Part shown: piece after piece, positions 36,105 through 46,133 of the stretch | Layout: each line of letters opens with the position of its first letter | Position numbering within the stretch: position 1 is the first letter of the stretch | Assembly (NCBI RefSeq): GCF_900188095.1 | Contig: NZ_FZOT01000004.1 | Coordinates: 270,933-334,932 of the forward strand | Direction of reading: 5' to 3' | DNA: 64,000 bases | Source: Noviherbaspirillum humi | Lineage (GTDB): Bacteria; Pseudomonadota; Gammaproteobacteria; Burkholderiales; Burkholderiaceae_D | Notes under the pieces: generated by a model | Databases searched by the model: none | What the model saw: only the letters and a program-made list of their open reading frames with translations | Told to the model about the DNA's origin: nothing | Program-made: the position numbers and the translations under genes

Positions 36105-36719
36105 TCAAGGATCGCGCTTTCTATGAAGACTGGCGACTGCTAGCAGTGTGTGGCCGATAATCTTCAGGTCCATTACGAAGCTGCGCTCATGAACATATCG
36201 GACGTAGTAATCGAGTTTGATTGGCATGATGGTTTCAACATAGCTTCGCTCAGGATCGTGAGATTTCCCGAGAATTGCATTTTCTTCCTTGAACTCGATC
36301 GATGCCCAATCCGTGATGCCCGGCCGAACCGACAGCACCGCATCGCGCAACGCTTTCGGATATTTCGCGACATAGCGAACCACTTCCGGACGCGGTCCAA
36401 CCAGACTCATGTCACCGAGTATCACGTTGATTAGCTGCGGCAGTTCATCAAGCTTGAAGCGGCGCAGCGCGTGGCCAACGCGGGTGACCCGCTCATCCTC
36501 GCCGATAGTGAGTTGTCCTTTCGCCTCGGCATTGAGCGTCATGGTTCGAAATTTATAGATACGAAATACGCTACCGTGAATCCCCACACGCTCCTGACGG
36601 AAAAAGACTGGCCCGGGCGAATCGAGCTTGACGACTGCCGCAATGAGGATGAGGATCGGCGACAGGATGAGCAGGCCCGACAGGGCCGCGACGAAGTCAA
36701 ATATTCGTTTCGTCAGCAT
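36105..36719 (-). CDS. Initiating phosphoglycosyltransferase, small PglC-type sugar transferase
   Basis: 204 aa, the short monotopic form of the bacterial sugar transferase family. One re-entrant hydrophobic segment (about 8-31) leads into the catalytic part: RIYKFRTM (53-60), catalytic dyad D91-E92 in KLDELPQL and SLVGPRP (105-111). It moves a sugar phosphate from a UDP-sugar to undecaprenyl phosphate, starting the repeat unit. Its start overlaps the aminotransferase stop by 7 bases. Size and neighbour favour a UDP-bacillosamine-like donor (PglC, WeeH) over a WcaJ/WbaP hexose donor. Confidence 0.88.
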   Translation of the reverse strand: MLTKRIFDFVAALSGLLILSPILILIAAVVKLDSPGPVFFRQERVGIHGSVFRIYKFRTMTLNAEAKGQLTIGEDERVTRVGHALRRFKLDELPQLINVILGDMSLVGPRPEVVRYVAKYPKALRDAVLSVRPGITDWASIEFKEENAILGKSHDPERSYVETIMPIKLDYYVRYVHERSFVMDLKIIGHTLLAVASLHRKRDP

Positions 36720-37867
36720 AGTAGTTCACGCATGGTATCGATGACGCGTGTCTGGTCCTCGTCAGTCATCTTGGTATAAAGCGGTAGACTCAGCATGCTT
36801 TGATAAGCGGCTTCCGCCTCCGGAAACTGGTCCGGCTCCAGTCCGTAACGTTGGCGCCAGTACGGATGCCTATGAAGGGGAATATAGTGCACGCTGGTAC
36901 CGATTCCCTGCCTGGAGAGATGCTCTATCAGTTCATTACGACTTATGGGCGCCTCCTCCGTCAGCCGGACAACATACAAATGCCACGCGTGCTGGCTATC
37001 CCCGTCCGCGTCAGCCGGGAGGACCAGCGGCAGGTCGGCCAGCGCTTCGTTGTAGCGGGCAGCCATTCTCTCCCGGCGCAAGAGAAACCGATCAATCTTG
37101 CGTAATTGCTCGATGCCCATTGCCGCCGCAATATCGGTCAGGTTGTCCTTGAAGCCCGGTGCCACAACCTCGTAAAACCAGCTGGGAGTGGTTGAGACGA
37201 ATCTGTCAAATACATCCCGGCTGATGCCATGGATGCGCATGATTTTGACGCGCTCCGCAATCTCAGGATTTTTGGTCACAACCATTCCACCCTCCCCGGT
37301 TGTCATCGTCTTGTTGGCATAGAAGCTGAAGACGGTGGCGTCGCTGTCAAGCGTGCCGACAAGGCGGCCTTTGTAACGGGTAGGGAAAGCATGCGCTGCA
37401 TCTTCCACCACATAAAGCTTGTTGACCCTGGCGATATCAATGATTTCGTCCATATCGCATGCCAAGCCTCCATAATGCACCGGCATGATCGCTTTGGTTC
37501 GCCGCGTGATGGCACCCTCGATCCGAGACGGATCGATGTTCAGCGTGATCGGATCGATATCAACCAGCACCGGATCAGCGCCAAGGTAGCGTACGACCTC
37601 GGCAGTGGCCGTGAACGTCAGCGTCGGCAAAATCACTTCATCTCCCGGCCCGATGCCGAGCGCTTCCAGCGCCAGATGCAAGCCAGCGGTTGCAGAGTTG
37701 ACTGACACGGCTTCCGCATTCGAATCGAGATAGCGGGCAAAGCATTGTTCAAATTCCTTGGCTTTTGGGCCGGTCGTAATCCAGCCCGAGCGCAGGCACT
37801 CAGTTACAGCGTTGATTTCACGTTCGTCAATATCGGGGAGCGCAAAGGGGAGAAATGGGCTATTCAT
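36713..37867 (-). CDS. DegT/DnrJ/EryC1 sugar aminotransferase (PglE-like)
   Basis: 384 aa PLP enzyme. PLP-binding D156 is in VVEDAAHAF and the Schiff-base lysine is K186 in [19 protein letters not shown] (131-134) is typical. It most likely aminates C4 of a UDP-4-keto-6-deoxy sugar. The ATG at 37867 has GGAG upstream; the open frame further upstream overlaps the methyltransferase and is discarded. Adjacent to the PglC-size transferase, as in bacillosamine loci. Confidence 0.87.
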   Translation of the reverse strand: MNSPFLPFALPDIDEREINAVTECLRSGWITTGPKAKEFEQCFARYLDSNAEAVSVNSATAGLHLALEALGIGPGDEVILPTLTFTATAEVVRYLGADPVLVDIDPITLNIDPSRIEGAITRRTKAIMPVHYGGLACDMDEIIDIARVNKLYVVEDAAHAFPTRYKGRLVGTLDSDATVFSFYANKTMTTGEGGMVVTKNPEIAERVKIMRIHGISRDVFDRFVSTTPSWFYEVVAPGFKDNLTDIAAAMGIEQLRKIDRFLLRRERMAARYNEALADLPLVLPADADGDSQHAWHLYVVRLTEEAPISRNELIEHLSRQGIGTSVHYIPLHRHPYWRQRYGLEPDQFPEAEAAYQSMLSLPLYTKMTDEDQTRVIDTMRELLC

Positions 37868-37880
37868 GGCATGGCTCCAT

Positions 37881-38612
37881 CTATTGGGCTGAATGCACGT
37901 CGCTTGCGGCTGGCTTCGGTATCCAGCACAACGCATGAGTACGCAGAAATGAAAAGACGTTCAACACGGGGTATAAGCGCGGCGACAGCCGCGTCGCGGC
38001 GCGGCTGATAGGCGGCGCCAATGTGACGCGTCGCATTACCGGAGACGACATGGGAAACAACTCCCGGATTCGCCGCATCGATACCCCACGTACATCCGGA
38101 TTTCGCGGATTGTCGTAGCAGAAGTCGTACCAGAGAATCGCGCCGCCCGGACGAGTCATGTCCCACATGCGCTGTGCCAGCTTATGCTGAAAACCCTGGT
38201 CTAGGATCGACGAGAACACTGTCGATTGATAGACGATGTCGAACGGTTCGCAGTCCAGTTCCGACGCGTCTCCACCAATCAGCGCCAGCTCCTGTGGCAA
38301 GTGTCTGCGTGCCCTTTCGAGGCTAGCCGGCAGCAGCTCATTGCCTACCAGATTGGCGGGATCGAAACCCCAGCGCAAAAATCGAAGCAGGTTGCCGCCG
38401 CCGCCACACCCCACTTCGAGTAGAGACACTCGTGACAGATCAGTTAAACCTGCCTCCGCGAACAGTTTCAGCATCAGTCGTTCGGACTCCATGCTGGCCA
38501 GGTGCACATCCGGCCTTAGCCAAGAGTAACGCTGCGCATCCTCTCTGGCATCCCGAACGGCATAGCGCGAAACGATCGCATTCACTTCCGCATGGCTTTC
38601 ACTATTACTCAT
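37881..38612 (-). CDS. Class I SAM-dependent methyltransferase
   Basis: 243 aa. SAM-binding motif I is [15 protein letters not shown], followed by [14 protein letters not shown] and the post-motif [13 protein letters not shown]. The N-terminal part is helical. It starts 8 bases inside the end of the upstream glycosyltransferase and ends 13 bases before the aminotransferase. Expected role: methylation of a sugar hydroxyl or of the glycan end. AGGAG precedes the ATG. Confidence 0.83.
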   Translation of the reverse strand: MSNSESHAEVNAIVSRYAVRDAREDAQRYSWLRPDVHLASMESERLMLKLFAEAGLTDLSRVSLLEVGCGGGGNLLRFLRWGFDPANLVGNELLPASLERARRHLPQELALIGGDASELDCEPFDIVYQSTVFSSILDQGFQHKLAQRMWDMTRPGGAILWYDFCYDNPRNPDVRGVSMRRIRELFPMSSPVMRRVTLAPPISRAATRLSPRLYPVLNVFSFLRTHALCWIPKPAASDVHSAQ

Positions 38613-39873
38613 TGGGCGCTCCTGCCAGGCTGTTGGGCATCCGTGCCGCTTGCATGACACTCAGAAATTTTTGAGCAAGCACGGCGTAGTCATGATGTGC
38701 ATGGACATAACGTTTTCCGAGCTGTCCCATGTGCTGCCGTTCCGGCGCCGCCAATCGCATCAATCGTGCTATCGCATCCGCTAGCGCCGGGGCATCCTCT
38801 GGCTTTACGCTATAACCGCAACCGGCATCGGCAACACAATCATTGGGAACCTCGGCTGCATTGATGATCGGCTTGCCAGCAGCCATGTAATCCATCAGCT
38901 TGTTGGGGCTGATGCCGAACCGGTACAGTGGCTGCCGCTTCCAACCGATAAACAGAGCGTCTGTTGCGCGTAGCAATTCAGCAATGCAACGCTTGGGAAC
39001 CGGAGCAAGAAAATGGACGTTGGTCAAACCCAGCTCCCGCGCTCTGCGTTGCAGCATTTGCTTGTCCGGCCCCTGTCCGACAAGAACGAAGTCCACGGGA
39101 TGGTCGAGCAGCAGCTTCGCCGCATCGAGCAATCCATCAAGCGCGTTAGCCAAACCATGGGTGCCGGCGTAACAGACTATGAACCTGCCTTTGTCGCGAC
39201 ATTCCTTAAGCACTGCGCAATGCTCCAGCGGCAGCTCCCCTGCCTCAGCTTGCCATTCGTCGAGTTCGATACCATTGGGGATGTAATGAAACTTCTCGCG
39301 TACCATGCCTCGCTCGCACAAGTGCTTGTCAGCAAAAGGGAGCATGCTCACAACCGAGTCGGCACGCCGGCAGGCATAGTCCTCGCCCAATTGCAGGCTG
39401 AGGACAAAAGGATGTAAAGCCGACATCTTTCCCAGTTCCATCGGCGACAATGGCCAAAGGTCATGTACCTCATAGACCAGCTTGCCGCCGCTCAGTCGAG
39501 CGATTGCGCTGGCCGGGAAAATATCCCAAGTGTAGGTGGAGGAAGCAATCACCACATCAGGCGAAAAGCGGCGCGCCAGCAAAGATCGCATCCGATACAG
39601 CCGATTGACGAAGGAAGCCATGTTCACGGCCCGGCGCAAGCCATTTCCAGAATAGGAAGGCGTCCTCAGCCAGATGTAGCGGATGCCATCGATCGACTCT
39701 TCTTTTACCTTGCCGGACATCTCAGGCGCCTTGCTGCGCACATGCGACGCGCTCGCCGCCACGACACTAACCTGATGACCAGCACGTACCCAGTGACGTG
39801 CCAGATAATGGGGGCGATACTCCATCCCGTGGAATGGCGAGCCGGCGTAATGATTGATATAGAGGATACGCAT
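38605..39873 (-). CDS. GT4-family glycosyltransferase (WbuB-like)
   Basis: 422 aa with a GT-B fold. The N-terminal domain begins MRILYINHYAGSPFHGMEYRP, the style of WbuB-like transferases; the C-terminal nucleotide-sugar domain has CYAGTHGLANALDGLL, GQGPDKQML, FLAPVPK and the GT4 EX7E-like segment FGISPNKLMDYMAAGKP. It adds a UDP-sugar to the lipid-linked unit on the cytosolic face. Substrate unknown; N-acetyl-fucosamine-type sugars are usual for WbuB. Confidence 0.88.
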   Translation of the reverse strand: MRILYINHYAGSPFHGMEYRPHYLARHWVRAGHQVSVVAASASHVRSKAPEMSGKVKEESIDGIRYIWLRTPSYSGNGLRRAVNMASFVNRLYRMRSLLARRFSPDVVIASSTYTWDIFPASAIARLSGGKLVYEVHDLWPLSPMELGKMSALHPFVLSLQLGEDYACRRADSVVSMLPFADKHLCERGMVREKFHYIPNGIELDEWQAEAGELPLEHCAVLKECRDKGRFIVCYAGTHGLANALDGLLDAAKLLLDHPVDFVLVGQGPDKQMLQRRARELGLTNVHFLAPVPKRCIAELLRATDALFIGWKRQPLYRFGISPNKLMDYMAAGKPIINAAEVPNDCVADAGCGYSVKPEDAPALADAIARLMRLAAPERQHMGQLGKRYVHAHHDYAVLAQKFLSVMQAARMPNSLAGAPNE

Positions 39874-39879
39874 GTCCCT

Positions 39880-40119
39880 CTACCCTTCCCTTGCTGTCAA
39901 ACGCGAACCAGCAGTCAACTGGAAGATGGCGGAACAGCGCTTTCCATCGACAACCCGATCGATATCTCTTCGTGAATAGGCGGGTCGCAAAGCAATGCCG
40001 ATTTTGCCCCTTCGCCGAGTTTCGCTGCAGGTTTTCACCTGGTCGACAAGCGATTCCTTGATGCGTCGGACGCCATCCCCTTGTACGATAACGATATGCA
40101 CAACGTCCATCCCCTCCAT
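39880..40119 (-). CDS. Possible small gene between two glycosyltransferases
   Basis: 79 aa, starts MEGMDVVHIVIVQGDGVRR and ends just before the next glycosyltransferase start. GGAGGGG stands directly before an internal ATG at 40110 but too close for a clean site. It may be a gene remnant or a small protein. No domain recognised; the only other content of the 261-bp gap is this frame. Confidence 0.3.
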   Translation of the reverse strand: MEGMDVVHIVIVQGDGVRRIKESLVDQVKTCSETRRRGKIGIALRPAYSRRDIDRVVDGKRCSAIFQLTAGSRLTAREG

Positions 40120-40134
40120 CGCTGGATAAGTGAA

Positions 40135-41256
40135 TCAATAGCCAAGCAAATCCCGGTACAACGCAACCAGCTTTTTCTCTTCGCAATCCCAGCGATACTT
40201 GCTTTCAACGGCGAGACGGCCGTTTTTGCCCATGCGCGCAACCTCCTCCGGGCGTTCATGAAAATGCCTGATCGCCGCGGCAATGGCTTCCGGATCATTC
40301 TGATCAACACAAATGCCGCATTCGTTGCCCTCGATTACTTCACGCCACAATGGGAAGTTTGAGGCGATGACAGGCACTCCTGCTGACATGTACTCGAACA
40401 TTTTGATTGGCTGTGAATTGACGAAATTGGGAACGTGGTGCAGCGTAACCAATCCAGAAAAGCTTCTTGCCATGATTTCCGATATTTTTTGACGGTCAAC
40501 GAAACCGTATTCTTTTACTCTGCTCCATCCGACGTAACGCATGACTTCATTTCTGACTGCGTCCTTTGCAAATTTTCCAGCGAGAAGCAGGCGTGACTGT
40601 GTCCTACCAATCGCCTGCACAACTTCACGGATGCCTCGAATTTCATCGATCCCGCCCACGTAGCAGACACTGTCACGCGGATTGGTTTCATCTTCGGACT
40701 GCGGGCTGAGTTCACCGATCAGCGGAAAGTTGTTGATCACCACGACCCGCTTCGCGATGCCATCGAACAGCGATCCGATGAAAGGCGTCGCTGCGACAAC
40801 AGCGGCAAGGCGTGCGACCCCAAAGTTCTGAAGCCATCGGGCGGCACTGGCCAGTATCCACCTCGCCGGCAGCGGTACCCAATCCTTGGAATGAATCTCA
40901 CCGGGAAGATCTTCATGCGCATCGAAGATCACTTGCTTGCCGGCGCGCGCCAGCATCAGGCCATAGGGCATCAGCTCCGGATCATGAAAGTGGTAGATAT
41001 CCGCATCAAGTTTCTTCGCAGCCGAGTAACAACGCCACGCGTGAACCGACATTCTGGAGAATCGTCTACTTTCCGGTACATAAGTCAGGGGATGCAAGGT
41101 CACGCCGTAGCCGGCGGCTTCTGATACATCGGCCGCAGCTGCATTGATGACCAGATGGGTGTCAAAGCCAGCTGCCGCTAGCGACACGCACTCCTTGCGG
41201 AATATGCGAATATCCAGGCCATGATGTGCCGAGGACATATGGCATATTTTTTTCAT
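40135..41256 (-). CDS. GT4-family glycosyltransferase
   Basis: 373 aa. N-terminal acceptor domain: KKICHMSSAHHGLDIRIFRKE; C-terminal donor domain: VCYVGGIDEIRGIREVVQA, LLLAGKF, GLVTLHHVPNFVNSQPIKMFEYMSAG in parts, with E372-type EX7E motif near PIKMFEYMSAGVPVI. The ATG at 41256 overlaps the asparagine-synthase-like stop (ATGA), so they are translationally coupled. Sugar specificity unknown. Confidence 0.87.
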   Translation of the reverse strand: MKKICHMSSAHHGLDIRIFRKECVSLAAAGFDTHLVINAAAADVSEAAGYGVTLHPLTYVPESRRFSRMSVHAWRCYSAAKKLDADIYHFHDPELMPYGLMLARAGKQVIFDAHEDLPGEIHSKDWVPLPARWILASAARWLQNFGVARLAAVVAATPFIGSLFDGIAKRVVVINNFPLIGELSPQSEDETNPRDSVCYVGGIDEIRGIREVVQAIGRTQSRLLLAGKFAKDAVRNEVMRYVGWSRVKEYGFVDRQKISEIMARSFSGLVTLHHVPNFVNSQPIKMFEYMSAGVPVIASNFPLWREVIEGNECGICVDQNDPEAIAAAIRHFHERPEEVARMGKNGRLAVESKYRWDCEEKKLVALYRDLLGY

Positions 41257-43136
41257 GACACCCTCGCTACCGCTTTTTCCGCCGCGTTGGCTCTGACCGG
41301 CTTGGCTAGCCATGCCAGCATCAAGGCTTCATCCAGTAGATTGCTGTCGCTTGAAAGGGCCGCATCCGACAACAGGTGGTCGAGATCGGCGCCTTTCTGC
41401 AAATGGCCGGTCAATATCCGCCGGTGATCGAAGATCAGGCATCTCAGGCGAGTACTGATGCCGTTCTGAATCCACGATTGCGTCACATCGAACCCTCTTT
41501 TTTTCCGATTCAGCCTGATCGAATCCGGTACAGTCCCCGCGGTGATCTTGCGCAAAGCCCATTTGCCGTAGCCGTTGCTGATCTTCAGCCTGGCAGGAAG
41601 CGCCAGCGCCATCTCGAGCAGGCGATAATCCATGAACGGTAATCGGCTCTCCACGCCGTAGCCCATGGAATTACGATCTTCATAGCGCAGCAGGGTCGGC
41701 AGGCTCCATTGGCGCACATCGTCGATCTGCCTGGCAGACAAGGTAAGATCGTGGGCGCCCCACAAGTTTTCGAGGGTCGACTGCCAGTTCAGCAAACGGA
41801 AACCCGCATCGGCATTGCGACGGTAGCGGTTCAGGTTTTCCCAATACATGCGCGCCTGGCTGGCCTCGTGCAGCATCATCAACCCGAATGAACAGACGTA
41901 GCCGACGATATTCTGGAACTCGTGCCTGCGTACTGCCTCCCGCAAAGCAACGACGAAGAATTTTCGGTAGCCGGCAAACAGCTCATCCCCTCCCTGACCG
42001 CCGAGCAGTACCTTGAAGCCGGCCTGCCGAGCGATTCGATACACTTGATTTTGGGCTAATAAGCTTAGTCCGGAGAATGGCGCCTCTTGAAATCCCATGG
42101 TCCGCTCGAGCGCATCGCCAAGCGCTCTGCGCCCGACACTGGGCCAGACATAGGTGACGTCAATGCCGGTTTCCCGCCCGAAGCGCTCAACGGCAGGACC
42201 TTCCGACGCTTGTGCCGTTGGTGATCCATAAGTAAATCCGCGCAATTGCGGGACTTCTTTCGAAGCAAGCGAAGCGACCGTGGTTGAATCCAATCCGCCG
42301 CTTAGCGACACCGCGACAGGCACATCGCAACGCAGCCGGACGCGCACTGCATCTTCCAGCAGGTGCTTGCAGCGCTCAAACAATTCATCGTCAGTCATGG
42401 AGAGGACCGACTCGGCAGCCATGGCGACCCGCTTCCGCAAGTCATACCACGCTCCCTCGGTCACGTGCGTTCCTGCCTCTGTGATCCGGATCCGGGTCCA
42501 GCTGCCCGCCGCGACACTACGCACGTTGATGAACGGCGTGCCGGTTTCCGCAGTTTCAAATACCTTGTATCGTGCACCGCGAGCACAATACTCGGTATCA
42601 ATCTCCCCGCCAACTTGACCGGCAACGGCAGAGACCGAAGAAGAAAAAACGATTCCTCCTTCAGGCAGATTTCCCCATGCCAGCGGCTTGACGCCAAATC
42701 GATCTCTTACCAGCCACAATTCGCCCGACAGCGGATGGAATGCGGCAAACGCGAACATGCCGTTGAAACGGGGTAGCGCATCAAGGCCCCATTGCGCCCA
42801 GGCCTTCAATAGCACTTCGGAGTCGCCTGACGATCGAAAGGACCATCCCAGACTTACAAGCTCTCCTCTTATTTCGGGATAGTTATAGATCTCTCCGTTG
42901 TAAGTGATCCACCAGCCGGATGCCGTATCATGCATCGGCTGATGCGCCAGCGCCGACAGGTCGATGATCGAAAGACGGGCATGTGCCAGCGACACGTCAA
43001 ATCCGCGGCATTGAAAGTTCTCGATGCCGTGGCTGTCAGGCCCTCTAGCATTGATCAGTGCAAGTTCGTCCCAGGGAACAATTTGCCGCCCATGGCTCAT
43101 ACTCTGCCTGACGACTGATCCAGCGATTCCGCACAT
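41253..43136 (-). CDS. asnB: Glutamine-dependent asparagine synthetase-like amidotransferase
   Basis: 627 aa. The start at 43136 places the catalytic cysteine at position 2 (MCGIAGS), as needed for class II glutamine amidotransferases; RGPDSHG and TYNGEIYN follow. The C-terminal synthetase domain has the pyrophosphatase loop SLSGGLDSTTVA. In O-antigen loci (WbpS type) such enzymes amidate the carboxyl of a uronic acid instead of making asparagine. Next to wbpA-B-D-E, that role is the best inference here. Confidence 0.85.
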   Translation of the reverse strand: MCGIAGSVVRQSMSHGRQIVPWDELALINARGPDSHGIENFQCRGFDVSLAHARLSIIDLSALAHQPMHDTASGWWITYNGEIYNYPEIRGELVSLGWSFRSSGDSEVLLKAWAQWGLDALPRFNGMFAFAAFHPLSGELWLVRDRFGVKPLAWGNLPEGGIVFSSSVSAVAGQVGGEIDTEYCARGARYKVFETAETGTPFINVRSVAAGSWTRIRITEAGTHVTEGAWYDLRKRVAMAAESVLSMTDDELFERCKHLLEDAVRVRLRCDVPVAVSLSGGLDSTTVASLASKEVPQLRGFTYGSPTAQASEGPAVERFGRETGIDVTYVWPSVGRRALGDALERTMGFQEAPFSGLSLLAQNQVYRIARQAGFKVLLGGQGGDELFAGYRKFFVVALREAVRRHEFQNIVGYVCSFGLMMLHEASQARMYWENLNRYRRNADAGFRLLNWQSTLENLWGAHDLTLSARQIDDVRQWSLPTLLRYEDRNSMGYGVESRLPFMDYRLLEMALALPARLKISNGYGKWALRKITAGTVPDSIRLNRKKRGFDVTQSWIQNGISTRLRCLIFDHRRILTGHLQKGADLDHLLSDAALSSDSNLLDEALMLAWLAKPVRANAAEKAVARVS

Positions 43137-43254
43137 TGCAGGAGGCCTACGAAATAATGAGTGGTTCGAACGAAATGTCGTCGAAGGCCGGCAGAACGCA
43201 TTGCCAGCAGGCGGCTTCACATTTCTTGGCTTCTATCCATTCGAGAGGAATGCG

Positions 43255-44382
43255 CTATGCGTGCAGCGTCGTCTTGAACGCAGGCACTAATGGTCTTCGG
43301 CGGGTCGCAAGCAGCGCGTCGCTAATAAATGCGACGTCTCCTTCATCCATATACGGACCTATCGGAAGGCTCATGACTTTCTGTGACATCTCGATGGCGA
43401 CCGGCCATTGCTCCATAAGACAAGATTGCGCATAGGCCGCTTGGAGCGGTATCGGGACAGGGTAATGCACTGCAGTAGGAATGCCCTTTTCCCTGAGCAT
43501 TGACTGCACTGACTGCCGGTCCTCAACGGCCACGGTGTACTGCGCAAAAACGCTGGTGCGATCCGGCCGAACTTGCATGACTTCCATGTAGTCGCTCAGC
43601 GCGCCGCTATAGTACGACCCCAATTCCTGCCGGCGCTGGACTTCCCAATCGAAGCGTTCCAGTTTCGCCAACACGATCGCGCACTGAATCGTATCCATGC
43701 GTCCGCCAACGCCAACGCGCGTATGTACATAACGCTTCGACTGTCCGTGAATTCGCAACTCACGCATGGCAAGCGCCAGCTGAGCATCATTGGTGAAAAT
43801 CGCGCCGCCGTCGCCATAGCAGCCGAGTGGCTTGCTTGGAAAAAAGCTGGTACAGCCAATTGTCGATAAATTGCAGCTTTTTCGTCCCTTGTAAACGGCG
43901 CCGAAGCTCTGCGCCCCATCTTCGATTACTGGAATTCCGTATCTGTCAGCGATGGCATTGATCTCATCCATGTCGGCAGGCTGGCCATACAAAGAGACCG
44001 GAATGATTGCGCGCGTCCTTTCGCTGATGCTCTGCTCGATCAGTGATGCGTCGATATTGCAGGTATCCGGTTCGATATCGACAAAGACTGGTGTCGCGCC
44101 TAACAGGACAATGACTTCGGCAGTCGCTATGAAGGAAAACGACGTGGTGATCACTTCATCGCCCGGCTTGATGCCGATTGCCATCAATGCAATAAGCAGC
44201 GCTTCGGTTCCGGAAGCAACCGTGATGCAATGGCGCGCCCCGGTATAGCTGGCAAGCTTCGCTTCCAACTCTTCCACCTCCGGTCCCATGATGTAATTTC
44301 CGTGGTCAAGAACCGACTGAATCCGTGCGCCGATTTTCGGGCGGAGTGCTTCATATTGGGATTTAAGGTCAATGAATTCCAT
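43255..44382 (-). CDS. wbpE: UDP-2-acetamido-2-deoxy-3-oxo-glucuronate aminotransferase
   Basis: 375 aa, PLP-dependent. D155 ([11 protein letters not shown]) and Schiff-base K184 ([15 protein letters not shown]) match WbpE/WlbC, including the QSFGA and GCYGDGGA context that separates this branch from PglE types. ATG at 44382 begins [15 protein letters not shown], the usual family start, and overlaps the acetyltransferase stop by 14 bases. It converts the 3-keto sugar to the 3-amino sugar with glutamate, downstream of WbpB. Confidence 0.9.
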   Translation of the reverse strand: MEFIDLKSQYEALRPKIGARIQSVLDHGNYIMGPEVEELEAKLASYTGARHCITVASGTEALLIALMAIGIKPGDEVITTSFSFIATAEVIVLLGATPVFVDIEPDTCNIDASLIEQSISERTRAIIPVSLYGQPADMDEINAIADRYGIPVIEDGAQSFGAVYKGRKSCNLSTIGCTSFFPSKPLGCYGDGGAIFTNDAQLALAMRELRIHGQSKRYVHTRVGVGGRMDTIQCAIVLAKLERFDWEVQRRQELGSYYSGALSDYMEVMQVRPDRTSVFAQYTVAVEDRQSVQSMLREKGIPTAVHYPVPIPLQAAYAQSCLMEQWPVAIEMSQKVMSLPIGPYMDEGDVAFISDALLATRRRPLVPAFKTTLHA

Positions 44383-45028
44383 ATCGTTTTTCAGCCTCAT
44401 GGTTGTTTGTGTTTGCCGATATGTCAACTTTCTCAGGATCACCGCTGATAACGCAGAGACCGTCTTGCAATATGTAATGGTCTCCGGTGTGGGGACAAAC
44501 GGCTTCCCCATTGCCCCGAAGCGGCAATTCAAGTTTTTCACCATAGCGGCTCATCCAGCCGATTTGACGTGCGGGCACGCCGGTCATCAGTGCATAGTCG
44601 GGGACATCGCGGTTGACGACCGCCCCTGCAGCAACGAAGGCATACTGGCCCACCGTCACGCCACATATGATGGTGGCATTTGCGCCCAACGAGGCGCCGC
44701 GTCGTATCAGGGTCTTTCGATATTCCGATTTCCGGAGCACGGCGGCGCGAGGATTGTAGACATTGGTGAACACCATGCTGGGTCCGCAAAACACGTCATC
44801 CTCAAGAGTGACTGCGTCATAGACCGACACGTTGTTTTGAATCTTGACATTGTCGCCAATCACTACGTCATTACCCACATACACGTTTTGTCCGAGCGAA
44901 CACGACTTGCCGATACGGGCACCGCCGCAGACATGTGAGAAGTGCCATATCCGCGTGCCATGCCCGATGGTGGCCCCGCGATCGACAATTGCACTTGGGT
45001 GAATTGCATCCGGAATCGCCATATTCAT
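44369..45028 (-). CDS. wbpD: UDP-3-amino-sugar N-acetyltransferase, left-handed beta helix
   Basis: 219 aa. Hexapeptide repeats run from residue 9 ([25 protein letters not shown]) to about 150, in the WbpD/WlbB arrangement with FTNVYNPRA and [12 protein letters not shown]. It puts the acetyl on the 3-amino group. The C-terminal extension ([19 protein letters not shown]) is longer than usual for WbpD (about 190 aa). One base separates it from the upstream wbpB. Confidence 0.88.
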   Translation of the reverse strand: MNMAIPDAIHPSAIVDRGATIGHGTRIWHFSHVCGGARIGKSCSLGQNVYVGNDVVIGDNVKIQNNVSVYDAVTLEDDVFCGPSMVFTNVYNPRAAVLRKSEYRKTLIRRGASLGANATIICGVTVGQYAFVAAGAVVNRDVPDYALMTGVPARQIGWMSRYGEKLELPLRGNGEAVCPHTGDHYILQDGLCVISGDPEKVDISANTNNHEAEKRYGIH

Positions 45029-45029
45029 C

Positions 45030-46115
45030 TCAGTACTCCATGGGTAGCGCTATGCGTTTTCCGTCACGCGCAGACAAGTAAGTCGCGATCAAAACCTCCA
45101 GCGTTTTCAAGCCCTCCCGCCCGTCGGTCTCCGGTTCGGCCTCTCCTTGCAGCACCTGGATGACGTTTTCGTAATACTGGGCGTGGCCCATGCCGTACAC
45201 CGAGTTGGTCTGGTAACTGGCTTCATGCACCTTGGCGTCATCTGCGCAATGATCCTCGAATTCCCAATGCTGCACTTCGTTGAGCGCTACGCCGCCGATG
45301 CGTACCGTTCCCTTTTCACCAAGAATGGTAATGCTGCCTTCCAGGTTTTTCGGATACGTAAGCATGGTGACATTCACGGAGCCAAGTGCTCCATTTCGCC
45401 AGCGCAGACTCATGACGCCGGTGTCCTCCACCTCGATGTTGCGTTCCAGCGTAGCGGTATAGGCGTGCAGGCTCTCTACCGGTCCGACCAGCCACTCAAG
45501 CAGGTCGACATAATGACTGGCCTGATTCATGAACGCGCCGCCGTCGTATTCCCAGGTACCGCGCCACCGCGCGCTGTCGTAATATTCCTGAGGCCGTGTC
45601 CAGAACACATTGACATTGACCATGTGGAGGCGGCCGAAGCGGTGCTCTTCCACTGCCCTCTTCAGCAGCTTCAGCGTCGCATTACGCCTGTTCTGCTTTA
45701 CCACGAACAGGTGAACACGTGCCTCGTCACAGGCGGCCACCATGCGCTTTCCATCTTCCCATCGAGTTGCCATCGGTTTTTCCGTCACGACATGCTTGCC
45801 CGCTTCGGCAACGGCTATCGCTTGCCGCGAATGCAGACCTGACGGTGTAGTAAGGATATAAGCGTCTGCATCAGATTCGGAAAGCATGGTGCTAAGGCTC
45901 TTATAAGGCCGTGCGCCGGTAATGGCGACGGATTCTTCCAACGCGCGCGAATCCGTGTCGCAAACCCCGACGAGGTCGCAGCGATCTTGATGCTGTTTTA
46001 GTGCAGCAAAATGGTTTCTGGAGATGCGGCCGCAGCCGACCAGTGCGAATCGGATCTTTCTGTCGATTCGCCGGATGAAAGCGCCTTCTGCGAGAGGTGC
46101 GGAGTGGTATTGCAT
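45030..46115 (-). CDS. wbpB: UDP-N-acetylglucosaminuronate 3-dehydrogenase
   Basis: 361 aa of the Gfo/Idh/MocA fold. NAD-binding GCGRISRNH (28-36), catalytic EKP (112-114), then [20 protein letters not shown] in parts with the active-site histidine. WbpB oxidises C3 of UDP-GlcNAcA and is recycled by 2-oxoglutarate. It sits between wbpA and wbpD as in Pseudomonas and Bordetella loci. Confidence 0.9.
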   Translation of the reverse strand: MQYHSAPLAEGAFIRRIDRKIRFALVGCGRISRNHFAALKQHQDRCDLVGVCDTDSRALEESVAITGARPYKSLSTMLSESDADAYILTTPSGLHSRQAIAVAEAGKHVVTEKPMATRWEDGKRMVAACDEARVHLFVVKQNRRNATLKLLKRAVEEHRFGRLHMVNVNVFWTRPQEYYDSARWRGTWEYDGGAFMNQASHYVDLLEWLVGPVESLHAYTATLERNIEVEDTGVMSLRWRNGALGSVNVTMLTYPKNLEGSITILGEKGTVRIGGVALNEVQHWEFEDHCADDAKVHEASYQTNSVYGMGHAQYYENVIQVLQGEAEPETDGREGLKTLEVLIATYLSARDGKRIALPMEY

Positions 46116-46133
46116 GTCATGCCTTTCAGAGCG

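Noticed and set aside
35932..36126. Plus-strand frames opposite the end of the sugar transferase
   Set aside because: Short, antisense to a real gene end, no ribosome site; resemblance to transposase fragments was not convincing.
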